64,000 nt of DNA from Roseibium album (GTDB lineage: Bacteria > Pseudomonadota > Alphaproteobacteria > Rhizobiales > Stappiaceae), in the NCBI RefSeq assembly GCF_001404515.1, contig NZ_CXWE01000004.1, positions 186,001 to 250,000 on the forward strand, given 5' to 3'. Positions within the stretch are counted from its first letter, which is position 1; each line of letters starts with the position of its first letter. Shown in pieces: positions 57,013-64,000 of this stretch. The translations under genes were made by a program, and so were the position numbers. The notes beneath the pieces were generated by a model. It saw only the letters and a list, made by a program, of their open reading frames with translations, was not told the origin of the DNA and made no database searches.

Positions 57013-57884
57013 TATTCGCCGATGAACCTGTCGTATTGCGGGAAACCCGCAGTGGTGTACATCGACCGGACGATGTCATAGGCACCGTCTTTGATCGCTA
57101 CGAGATCCATTCCGGAATACTTGTCGTTCTCCTCATGCTGAAGGATCGCCTTGATAATGGTATCCTTGTTGTCGAGGATTGCTTCCCGCACGCCATCAAC
57201 GGTCGCCGTATCAACATGCGAGCCCACCATAAGCATGTCGTTCGGCAGATCACCGGAACGCGCGATGATCCGGAAAAAGCCGTTTGGTATGCTTTCATCC
57301 TTGTTGCGCACGCGGATCCAGGAATTGTGGTTCGTGCCCATGCCCGCGATTTCACCTTTTTTCAGCGCTTCATGCGCAATGTTGCGGGACGTGTGGAGCC
57401 TTTCGACATCCTTGACCGGATCGATGCCGTAATCCGCCATCAGCTGCATCGGGCAAAGCATGTTCGACGTCGAACCGATATCGCCGAAAACAACCTTTTT
57501 TCCCTTAAGGTCTGCTGGACGGGTAATGCCGCTGTCGGCACGCACGACGATTGCGCAGAAATAGTCCGGACGACCAAGACCGATAAGCGGTGCTGCATCC
57601 GTCAGCTTGTTGATGACGATGTATTCTGCCGGACCGGTAACGACAAAATCCACCTGCTGCGCCCGCAACGCTTCCGCAGCGGCCGTACGGCTGGTGACCG
57701 GAAAAAACTCAAAGGTGTGATCAGTTGCCTTATCAAGAGCCTCTTTGAACGGACCCCATTCAAGCTGAAGCCGCTCCAGCCCCTCCACGTCGGTGACGGC
57801 GAGCCTGAACGTGTCGGCAAATGAAGATGAAACGGTAATCACAAGTGCAGCTGCCGCAAGCGCAGCGGATCTAAGGAAACGCAT
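57012..57884 (-). CDS. PhnD-like phosphonate/oxyanion ABC binding protein
   Basis: 290 residues from the ATG at 57884 (GGGGAG 8 nt upstream). Signal peptide SAALAAAALVITVSSSFA, then the PhnD-type fold (SRTAAAEALRAQQVDFVVTG, ADLKGKKVVFGDIGSTSNM). The ligand loop reads GSTSNM where phosphonate-binding PhnD proteins have STSGY, so a different ligand is likely. First gene of the left importer operon. Confidence 0.88.
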   Translation of the reverse strand: MRFLRSAALAAAALVITVSSSFADTFRLAVTDVEGLERLQLEWGPFKEALDKATDHTFEFFPVTSRTAAAEALRAQQVDFVVTGPAEYIVINKLTDAAPLIGLGRPDYFCAIVVRADSGITRPADLKGKKVVFGDIGSTSNMLCPMQLMADYGIDPVKDVERLHTSRNIAHEALKKGEIAGMGTNHNSWIRVRNKDESIPNGFFRIIARSGDLPNDMLMVGSHVDTATVDGVREAILDNKDTIIKAILQHEENDKYSGMDLVAIKDGAYDIVRSMYTTAGFPQYDRFIGE

Positions 57885-58184
57885 TTTAGGAACTCCCCAA
57901 CAGACCGACAGAATTTCGGTCAAGCTGTTGGAGTCTAACCACCGCAACGCCACTGGATGTGAAACAAATATGTAGTTTTTACGAATTTATTCGGGACGAT
58001 AACACGCAAGAAATCTCATTAGTTCAGTTGTTGCGCAATATTGTCCATTTATTACTTTGCCTTGTTTCTTTCATGGCAAATAAATTTGATATCGATGTCA
58101 CAAAAAATCACAAAAGTATAATCGTATAGACATCTGAATTTGGAAAAATATTGCTAGTTGCCTCCCGGTTTCGTGGAGGTCCTT
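57885..58184. other. Shared control region of two divergent importer operons
   Basis: 300 bp between the two starts. It holds a 6-bp hairpin (GACCGA / TCGGTC, 57903-57921) in the left operon's leader, the palindrome TTGCGCAA (58031-58038), and the direct-repeat promoter at 58096-58122 on the right. AT-rich from 57960. Confidence 0.5.
58096..58122 (+). promoter_or_regulatory. Candidate PhoB-type promoter of the phnC-D-E-E operon
   Basis: Two TCACAAAA copies 10 bp apart (58098-58105, 58108-58115), preceded by TG, resemble a PhoB box (TGTCA-type repeats). They are followed at 58117-58122 by a perfect TATAAT -10 hexamer, with no good -35. That is the layout of an activator-dependent phosphate-starvation promoter. 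It is 63 bp before the phnC start. Confidence 0.5.
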
Positions 58185-59006
58185 ATGCTGGTTGTCGAGC
58201 AGTTATCTAAAGTTTTTGGTGATCTGACCGCCGTTGATGGCGTTTCACTAGCGATCCCAAAGGGTCAGATGGTCGGCGTCATCGGCCGGTCGGGAGCCGG
58301 CAAGTCTACTTTGCTCCGCATGATCAACCGTCTGACAGATCCGACAAGAGGATCGATCGACAACGAGGGACAGGATGTTACCGCCCTCAAAGGCCACGAC
58401 TTGCGCCTTTGGCGTGCTTCCTGCGCCATGATCTTTCAACAATTCAATCTGATCGACCGGATGGACGTTCTGACCAATGTCATGGTCGGCAGGATAGCTC
58501 ATACCGGTTTCGCAAGATCCATGCTTCGCTCGTTTACAGACCAGGATCGTGTTCGGGCGATCCAGGCGCTCGATCGGCTTGATCTGGTTCCACAGGCATT
58601 GCAGCGGGCGGGCACTTTGTCCGGCGGACAACAACAGCGCGTCGCAATTGCCAAGGCCTTGGTCCAGAACCCCAGCATCATGCTCGCAGACGAGCCAATC
58701 GCATCTCTTGACCCGGCAAATGCCGTTCGGGTGATGGAAGCACTCAGGTCTATCAACCGTACCGATGGCCTGACCGTTCTGGTCAACCTGCACACACTCG
58801 ACACGGCACGAAGTTACTGCGACCGCATCGTCGCCATGAAGGATGGCAGGGTTCATTTCGATGGCGCGCCCAGGGCCCTGACGACGGAAAAGGTGCGCGC
58901 AATCTACGGAACGGATGATCTGAGCGACGAGATCAATGAGGCGGTGACTTCCACCTCCCTTCAAACAGGTTCCTGCCGACCACAAAGGCAGGCGGTCGGG
59001 ACCTGA
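58185..59006 (+). CDS. phnC: Phosphonate ABC transporter ATP-binding protein
   Basis: 273 residues from the ATG at 58185, with GGAGG at ideal spacing. Walker [11 protein letters not shown]-loop [20 protein letters not shown], signature LSGGQQQR and Walker [14 protein letters not shown]. The protein matches PhnC throughout, including [22 protein letters not shown]. First gene of phnCDEE. Confidence 0.95.
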   Translation: MLVVEQLSKVFGDLTAVDGVSLAIPKGQMVGVIGRSGAGKSTLLRMINRLTDPTRGSIDNEGQDVTALKGHDLRLWRASCAMIFQQFNLIDRMDVLTNVMVGRIAHTGFARSMLRSFTDQDRVRAIQALDRLDLVPQALQRAGTLSGGQQQRVAIAKALVQNPSIMLADEPIASLDPANAVRVMEALRSINRTDGLTVLVNLHTLDTARSYCDRIVAMKDGRVHFDGAPRALTTEKVRAIYGTDDLSDEINEAVTSTSLQTGSCRPQRQAVGT

Positions 59007-59093
59007 CACCTGAGCGAACCGAAGCACGTTTGCGTCAATCGAGCGGCTGCGGCCGCGTGTACCAGCCGTTCCATACGGCAAGCATGGAGTACT

Positions 59094-60008
59094 ATGATGA
59101 AGGCTATTTTCGCAGCAGCAGTTTGGACGACCATTCTCGCGGCCTCCCCGGCCCTCTCCGAAGGCTGGAAGGATCAGTACAAGACCATCAAGTTCGGCAT
59201 CCTGTCCGGTGAAAACGAAAAGGATCGGATCGCCCGCTATACGCCGTTTGAAAAATATCTTGAAAACCAGCTTGGCGTCGAAGTCGAGATCTTCACCGCC
59301 GGATCCTATGACGGTGTCATCCAGGCCATCGCTGCAGACCAGATCGAGTTCGCGTTTTTTGGCTCATCGTCCTACGCGGCTGCATACACGGAGACCAACG
59401 GTGGTGTTGTTCCGCTTGTCTCGCGTCTGCAGAAAGACGGTTCGACAGGCTACTTTTCCGTTATCGCCGTACGCTGTGACAGCGGCCTGAGCTCGCTGGA
59501 GGACTTGAAGGGCAAGACACTCGCATTCGCAGACCCTGATTCCACATCCGGCTATGCTGTCCCCTATTTCAACTTGAGCAAACAGGGTTACGATCCGAAA
59601 ACCTATTTCGGTGCAACACCGTTTTCCGGAGCGCACGAAACCGGTGTCCTGGGGGTCTACAACAAACAGTATGACGCGGCGGCCACCTACATCACCAATG
59701 AAACCAACGGCATTCCGCAACGCATGGTCACCAAGGGCATGATCGATGAGGGTTCAATCTGCACCATCTGGAAGTCCCCGGAAATAACCTCCGGCCCGCT
59801 TGCTGCCCGTGCCAACCTGCCGGAAGACATGATCGCGGACATGCGCAAGACGGTCATGGACATACCGGAAAACGATACGCTCGCCTTCATCGAAATGACC
59901 GGCGGCAAGGATTCCACTCAGGACGGCTGGATCGAGGTAGATCACGACCGGTACCAGTGGATCGTCGATATGCGCGACTGGCTGAAGAAGCAGCGCCGCG
60001 GTGGCTGA
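59094..60008 (+). CDS. phnD: Phosphonate ABC transporter substrate-binding protein
   Basis: 304 residues. Signal peptide AIFAAAVWTTILAASPALS. Ligand-site segments FFGSSSYAAAY and ADPDSTSGYAVPYF contain the STSGY motif of phosphonate binders. Start at ATG 59094 or 59097 after GGAG. Periplasmic receptor of the right importer. Confidence 0.95.
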   Translation: MMKAIFAAAVWTTILAASPALSEGWKDQYKTIKFGILSGENEKDRIARYTPFEKYLENQLGVEVEIFTAGSYDGVIQAIAADQIEFAFFGSSSYAAAYTETNGGVVPLVSRLQKDGSTGYFSVIAVRCDSGLSSLEDLKGKTLAFADPDSTSGYAVPYFNLSKQGYDPKTYFGATPFSGAHETGVLGVYNKQYDAAATYITNETNGIPQRMVTKGMIDEGSICTIWKSPEITSGPLAARANLPEDMIADMRKTVMDIPENDTLAFIEMTGGKDSTQDGWIEVDHDRYQWIVDMRDWLKKQRRGG

Positions 60009-60020
60009 TCTGATCCTGTC

Positions 60021-60043
60021 AGATGGCGCCTCAGGCGCCATCT
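60021..60043 (+). other. Intercistronic hairpin between phnD and phnE
   Basis: 10-bp perfect stem AGATGGCGCC / GGCGCCATCT with a 3-nt loop, between the phnD stop (60008) and the chosen phnE start (60070). Typical of elements that protect the binding-protein mRNA and raise its dose. It also argues against a longer N-terminus for phnE. Confidence 0.7.
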
Positions 60044-60069
60044 GCCCATTGTTGAAAACGGGTCCAGCA

Positions 60070-60984
60070 ATGACGGCACTTTCTCCGGCCATCGAACAAT
60101 TTGAGATCAACTACGCGGCCGCACGGAAATCGGCGCTGCGAACGAGCCGTCTGTCGATAATTCTGTTCGCAGCCTGCTTCCTTGGAGCGTCCTGGATCGG
60201 CGGCTTCTTCGACATGACCGATGTGACGCTTCCCGACGGCACCCGCGTGTCCATGTGGAAGATTTGGGCCGGCTTGCCGCGCCTCGGCGAATACCTCTAC
60301 AAAACGCTGCCGGTGCTGCACTGGGAAACGCTCGGAACGGATATCGCCAACTGGTTCTGGCGCTGGAAGGTCTGGCTTGAACTCTTGATCGAAACGATCC
60401 TGATTGCCTATATGGCAACGTTTCTGGGTGTAATCGGCGCCTTTTTGCTTAGTTTTCCGGCGTCCCGCAACCTGGCTCCAAAAAACTTCGTTCTCAACGC
60501 GACCAGACGATATCTGGAAATCGTGCGAACGGTTCCCGAACTGGTCTGGGCCCTGATATTCGTGTTCTGCTTTGGTGTTGGCCCCCTGGCGGGCGTCCTC
60601 GCAATCGGGCTCCACGCGACCGGAGCACTCGGCAAACTTTATTCCGAAGCCAATGAAAACGCCGACATGCGGCAGGTCGAAGGCATCAAGGCGTCCGGCG
60701 GATCCTGGTTTGATCAGGTTCGGTACGGGATCGTGCCCCAGGTCGTTCCCAACATCATCAGTTACACGTTGCTGCGTTTCGAAATCAACGTGCGCGCCTC
60801 ATCCATCATCGGCTTTGTCGGCGCAGGAGGGCTTGGACAGGAAATCCGTGTCGCGATGTCCTTGCAGGAATACACCGATCTTTCTGCGCTCTTCCTGATC
60901 ATATTCGTGACCGTGATCCTGATCGACACGATCAGCGAAAAAGTCAGGCACCGCATCATCGGCCTCACAGGCCAGGGAGTGTAA
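60070..60984 (+). CDS. phnE: Phosphonate ABC transporter permease (first)
   Basis: 304 residues from the ATG at 60070. N-terminal helix SIILFAACFLGASWIGGFFD, then TIL...YMATFLGVIGAFLLSF and the PhnE core IVRTVPELVWALIFVFCFGVGPLAG; coupling loop IKASGGSWFDQVRYGIVPQVVP. One of two tandem phnE genes that probably form a heterodimeric channel. Confidence 0.93.
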   Translation: MTALSPAIEQFEINYAAARKSALRTSRLSIILFAACFLGASWIGGFFDMTDVTLPDGTRVSMWKIWAGLPRLGEYLYKTLPVLHWETLGTDIANWFWRWKVWLELLIETILIAYMATFLGVIGAFLLSFPASRNLAPKNFVLNATRRYLEIVRTVPELVWALIFVFCFGVGPLAGVLAIGLHATGALGKLYSEANENADMRQVEGIKASGGSWFDQVRYGIVPQVVPNIISYTLLRFEINVRASSIIGFVGAGGLGQEIRVAMSLQEYTDLSALFLIIFVTVILIDTISEKVRHRIIGLTGQGV

Positions 60985-60986
60985 CA

Positions 60987-61847
60987 TTGGAAAAGGTCAC
61001 TCGGGATCTCGACACGGCGCGTCGCCAGGTGCCTGGCGCATTTGATTCACCGCGCAAGAAAAGGCTGATCCACGCAGGTGGCTGGACTGCCTTCGCGCTG
61101 CTGACATGCTGGTGCCTTTGGGCCTTCGACTTCTCCCCGTCACGTATCGTGAACGGGATCACACGTTTCGGCGGGGTCCTTTCCTTCATGTTTCCGCCCC
61201 ACATCTGGGAGACCTGGGGCGAATGGCAGGAAATTCTGAAAGGGCTCGGTGAAACGGTCGCAATGGCCTTCATGGGCACATTTCTGGGGGCAATCGTTGC
61301 ATTTCCTCTCGCGTATCTGGGTGCAAAAAACATTATGCCGGTATCGTGGTTCCGGCTCGGTGTCCGACGCGGCTTCGATAGCCTCCGCGCGGTTGAACAG
61401 ATTATTCTGGCCTTGATTTTCATCCGCGCTTTCGGTCTTGGTCCACTCGCCGGTATTCTTGCAATTGCCGTGTCCGAAGTGGGAACACTCTCGAAACTGT
61501 TTTCGGAAGCCATCGAGAACACGTCGAAAAAACCCGTTGATGGTGTGAGAGCGTCCGGCGCCGGAAATCTGCAGACTATCCGTTTTGCAATTCTGCCCCA
61601 GGCCCTGCCGGTGATCCTGTCGATCATCCTCTACAATTTTGAGTCCAACACCCGTTCCGGCACGATCCTGGGCATTGTCGGTGCCGGAGGTATTGGGTTC
61701 CTGCTTGCAGACCGCATAAGCGCCTACCGTTGGCCGGAAGCCTGGACAATCATTTTTCTGATTATCGTCACGGTATATCTGATCGACGGCTTTTCCGGAT
61801 TTTTACGTCAGCGTGTCATCGGCGCGAAAGAAAGTGGCAGGGTATGA
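60987..61847 (+). CDS. phnE: Phosphonate ABC transporter permease (second)
   Basis: 286 residues. The start is a TTG at 60987 two bases after the first permease stop, with GGGAG upstream; no ATG fits the conserved N-terminus. Core motifs are LRAVEQIILALIFIRAFGLGPLAG and VRASGAGNLQTIRFAILPQALP. Pairs with the first permease. Confidence 0.93.
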   Translation: MEKVTRDLDTARRQVPGAFDSPRKKRLIHAGGWTAFALLTCWCLWAFDFSPSRIVNGITRFGGVLSFMFPPHIWETWGEWQEILKGLGETVAMAFMGTFLGAIVAFPLAYLGAKNIMPVSWFRLGVRRGFDSLRAVEQIILALIFIRAFGLGPLAGILAIAVSEVGTLSKLFSEAIENTSKKPVDGVRASGAGNLQTIRFAILPQALPVILSIILYNFESNTRSGTILGIVGAGGIGFLLADRISAYRWPEAWTIIFLIIVTVYLIDGFSGFLRQRVIGAKESGRV

Positions 61848-62115
61848 AAACGTTCAAACCGGGCTCCGGCATGAAGGGGTCCCTGCCCTCCACATCATTC
61901 CGGCCGGATTGACCAACAACGGGTTAAAGAAATCCGGTCGGTTACCTCGCCGCCGTCCCGGATATGATCCAGGACCTCGTTCGTCCGGATCCATTGCCCC
62001 GGCGCAAGACCTTGGCAGCAATTTCATTGAAGACGATTACTCCATGATTTCCAGGGGCAGGCCCTGGATTGGCTGCAGCAGTTGAGATTCCTTTCAACGC
62101 TGTAACGGATTCCAC
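61848..62115. other. Convergent intergenic region
   Basis: 268 bp between the last permease and phnM stops. No strong hairpin with a T-run and no supported ORF seen. Confidence 0.3.
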
Positions 62116-63291
62116 TCAGAGAACCCGACGCCCCTTCAGCCAGGCCATCTTGACGAAAGGATGCCCGTCGTGAAGAGCGACATGCAAGAGGTCCGCACGT
62201 TTGCCGACCGCTATTTCGCCCCTGTCATCAAGACCGGAAACTTCTGCTGGCGTCCCGCTCACCATCCGGATCGCGGCGGGCAGGTCTTCCTTGAAACTCG
62301 CGTCTGCGGCGATCATGAAGGCACCGTCCAGCAATGACCTCGGCACGTAGTCGGACGCCAGAATGTCAACCAGGCCTTCCGCCATCAGATCGCTCACCGC
62401 GACGTTTCCGGATTGCGACCCGCCTCGCAGCACGTTCGGCGCGCCTCCGACTACGCACATCTGATGCGCTTTCGCCTTGCGTGCGGCTGCCAGCGTGCAA
62501 GGAAACTCGGAAACCGTAATGCCTTCGGACAAGGCCTCATCGACGTGATGAAGCTCCGTATCATCGTGACTGAGCAAAGGCAGCTTGTGCGCATGCGCAA
62601 GTGAAATCACGGCAGGGCGGACCTTTTCGCTGATTTCGTCTGAATGATTCAACAGGTTCTGCGTGGTTCTTTCCGCTTCGGTGCGGGACTCTCCGGTATC
62701 TGCCATTCTGCGTTGCGTGTAGGCTTCGATATTCTTGCTCTGACGGCGGCCCGGAAGATGTTCCATCACCGAAATCATGCGAACAATGGACTTACCGATA
62801 TTTTCTTCCGTTAGCCGCGCCGTTTCGGCATCCGTGATCTCGCAACGAAGATGGACCATATGCTCGGCTCGGAACATGCCGGCAGCCTGCCCTTTTTCCA
62901 GAGCATCAACCATCGGTGCGAGAACTTCACGACGCTCCGGTCTGGAGACCGTTGCACCGACACAGAGACTGTCGAAAACCGTCGTGATACCGCTGCCGAT
63001 AATCTGCGCGTCATGGGCGAGCGCCGCTCTGAGCGGATCCCAACGCACATGGGCGCGCGGATAAACATGCTTCTCGAAATGGTCGGTATGAATGTCGACA
63101 AGCCCGGGGATCAGGTAATCTCCGTCGAGGTCCTGCCCTGCCTGCGGCGCCAAGCCGGTATCGATGGAAACGATACGTCCATCGGAGATCGCAACATGAC
63201 CCGTTACGACCTGGTCCACCAGGACGATCCGTGCATTTTTGAGAACAGTCAGTTCACTGCCGGTTGGCAGTGTCTTGTCGGCAAACGTCAT
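62116..63291 (-). CDS. phnM: Alpha-D-ribose 1-methylphosphonate 5-triphosphate diphosphatase
   Basis: 391 residues, amidohydrolase fold. Metal-binding VDIHTDHFEKH, later LLSHDDTELHHV and ILASDYVPRSLLDGA. It removes pyrophosphate from the ribose-phosphonate triphosphate in the C-P lyase pathway. Convergent with the phnCDEE operon. The core lyase genes phnGHIJKL are not in the window, so they should be found elsewhere or beyond the right edge. Confidence 0.95.
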   Translation of the reverse strand: MTFADKTLPTGSELTVLKNARIVLVDQVVTGHVAISDGRIVSIDTGLAPQAGQDLDGDYLIPGLVDIHTDHFEKHVYPRAHVRWDPLRAALAHDAQIIGSGITTVFDSLCVGATVSRPERREVLAPMVDALEKGQAAGMFRAEHMVHLRCEITDAETARLTEENIGKSIVRMISVMEHLPGRRQSKNIEAYTQRRMADTGESRTEAERTTQNLLNHSDEISEKVRPAVISLAHAHKLPLLSHDDTELHHVDEALSEGITVSEFPCTLAAARKAKAHQMCVVGGAPNVLRGGSQSGNVAVSDLMAEGLVDILASDYVPRSLLDGAFMIAADASFKEDLPAAIRMVSGTPAEVSGLDDRGEIAVGKRADLLHVALHDGHPFVKMAWLKGRRVL

Positions 63292-63530
63292 GGGTCACTC
63301 CGGCGTGGAAACTCCCCGGAAAATACCCGGGCATCTGCAGCTTATATCAGGAAGGAGACCTTCTACCTCCAAATTGGCCGCACATTGTGACAGTTTCTCG
63401 AAGAGACTGTGACACTGGAAGTAACAGCAGAGCGATGTTACCGCGAGCGCGGTGCGCCTGTTACCGGACGCACCAGATATCCAATGAGATTGTTCGCCGA
63501 TTTGGTTTATCCCAATTGTGAAAGCGTCGC

Positions 63531-64000
63531 CTATCGCACCATCGTCAACCGGTTCCAATCGGCATAATCCGGCGAGCCTTCGCGGCGAACTTCACCCTGA
63601 TAGCCATATTCGACAAGATGCACCATGACCGACGTCTCGCTGGCCAGAATGACGGAATAGCATTCGTTGAGATCCGACGCGCTCAGGTTCGTTTCATTGG
63701 CGAAATCCGGCCAGCCGGCGTGGTTTGTCCCGCGCGGTGCACTGAAGGGAACACCATGGAAGGATCCCGAAAGCGGCAGATGACAGTGTCCGTGGAAGAT
63801 ATGCCGGATCTTGGCACGATGTTTTTCAATGACGTTCCCGAACTCCTCCGCATCCTGCAACATGATCTTGTCCATCGGTGCAATTCCCGTTGGCACCGGA
63901 TTGTGATGCATGAACAGGAACACAGGACCGGCCGTTTCGTTCAGTCTTTCATCCAGCCAGCTCCTGCGGGTTTCGCAATAGTAACCGGCATGGGAATTGG
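63531..64000 (-). CDS. Metallophosphoesterase (GpdQ-like phosphodiesterase), partial
   Basis: The N-terminus lies beyond the right edge. The visible 156 residues include FLFMHHNPVPTGIAPMD and HIFHGHCHLPLSG, the metal-binding GHxH motif of calcineurin-like phosphoesterases of the GpdQ/Icc group. It points toward phnM, 239 bp upstream of it, and may release phosphate or phosphonate esters from diesters for the same pathway. Confidence 0.85.
   Translation of the reverse strand, partial: NSHAGYYCETRRSWLDERLNETAGPVFLFMHHNPVPTGIAPMDKIMLQDAEEFGNVIEKHRAKIRHIFHGHCHLPLSGSFHGVPFSAPRGTNHAGWPDFANETNLSASDLNECYSVILASETSVMVHLVEYGYQGEVRREGSPDYADWNRLTMVR

Noticed and set aside
1..64000. tRNA, rRNA, CRISPR array, insertion sequence or prophage
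   Set aside because: No tRNA-like cloverleaf region, no regular repeat-spacer pattern, and no transposase, integrase or phage protein was found among the supported genes.

Overview
The window is a chromosomal stretch of an alphaproteobacterium, most likely a marine member of the Hyphomicrobiales (Stappia/Labrenzia/Roseibium-like). This is judged from protein families and gene order: a DUF3126 protein next to cysE, DUF2336, BTLCP cysteine peptidase, zf-CHCC (NDUFS6-like) protein, a rhizobial-type short NAD kinase, and the block iron-sulfur scaffold / yidD diverging from folE / hisI. The taxonomic call is inference; no rRNA or tRNA gene, insertion sequence, integrase, phage gene or CRISPR array was seen.

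Layout. 1-1.5 kb: the end of a TAXI-type TRAP transporter (fused permease, partial, and its binding protein). 1.6-5.1 kb: small secreted protein, tautomerase diverging from a LysR regulator, MscL channel, zinc alcohol dehydrogenase. 5.2-9.1 kb: complete cyoABCD quinol oxidase operon without cyoE. 9.6-18.7 kb: phosphonate-monoester-hydrolase-like sulfatase, secreted trypsin-like protease, NAD kinase, orphan Hpt protein, DMT exporter, DUF2336 protein, lytic transglycosylase, and a nitroreductase/flavin reductase pair. 19-28.9 kb: exported protein, acyltransferase, thrS, Lrp regulator diverging from a DMT exporter, B12/radical SAM protein, yidD, Fe-S scaffold, folE, hisI.

28.9-35.9 kb: a periplasmic nitrate reductase operon napFDAGHBC, in the gammaproteobacterial gene order with napGH and without napE. 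It is preceded by a very AT-rich, palindrome-containing leader and by an unrecognised 57-codon ORF that carries an exact 18-bp tandem duplication. A strong terminator closes the unit after a small membrane protein.

36-54.5 kb: CBS protein, rhomboid protease, PAS and tandem-PilZ proteins, a gene-poor AT-rich stretch (about 39.5-42.0 kb) with very short ORFs and strong hairpins, BTLCP peptidase, gamma carbonic anhydrase, cysE, enoyl-CoA hydratase, two alpha/beta hydrolases, zf-CHCC protein, FAD monooxygenase, CinA-type protein, gpt, sfsA, trkH.

54.7-64 kb: two divergent phosphonate/oxyanion-type ABC import operons that share a 300-bp control region. The left operon (binding protein, ATPase, one permease) ends in a translationally coupled SAM methyltransferase. 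The right one is a classical phnC-D-E-E set with a candidate PhoB-type promoter and an intercistronic hairpin. phnM and a partial GpdQ-like phosphodiesterase face the right operon. The C-P lyase core genes (phnGHIJKL) are not in the window. Together with the PMH-like hydrolase at 9.6 kb, this suggests a cell scavenging phosphonates or phosphodiesters. The methyltransferase-linked importer is the most interesting unexplained unit.
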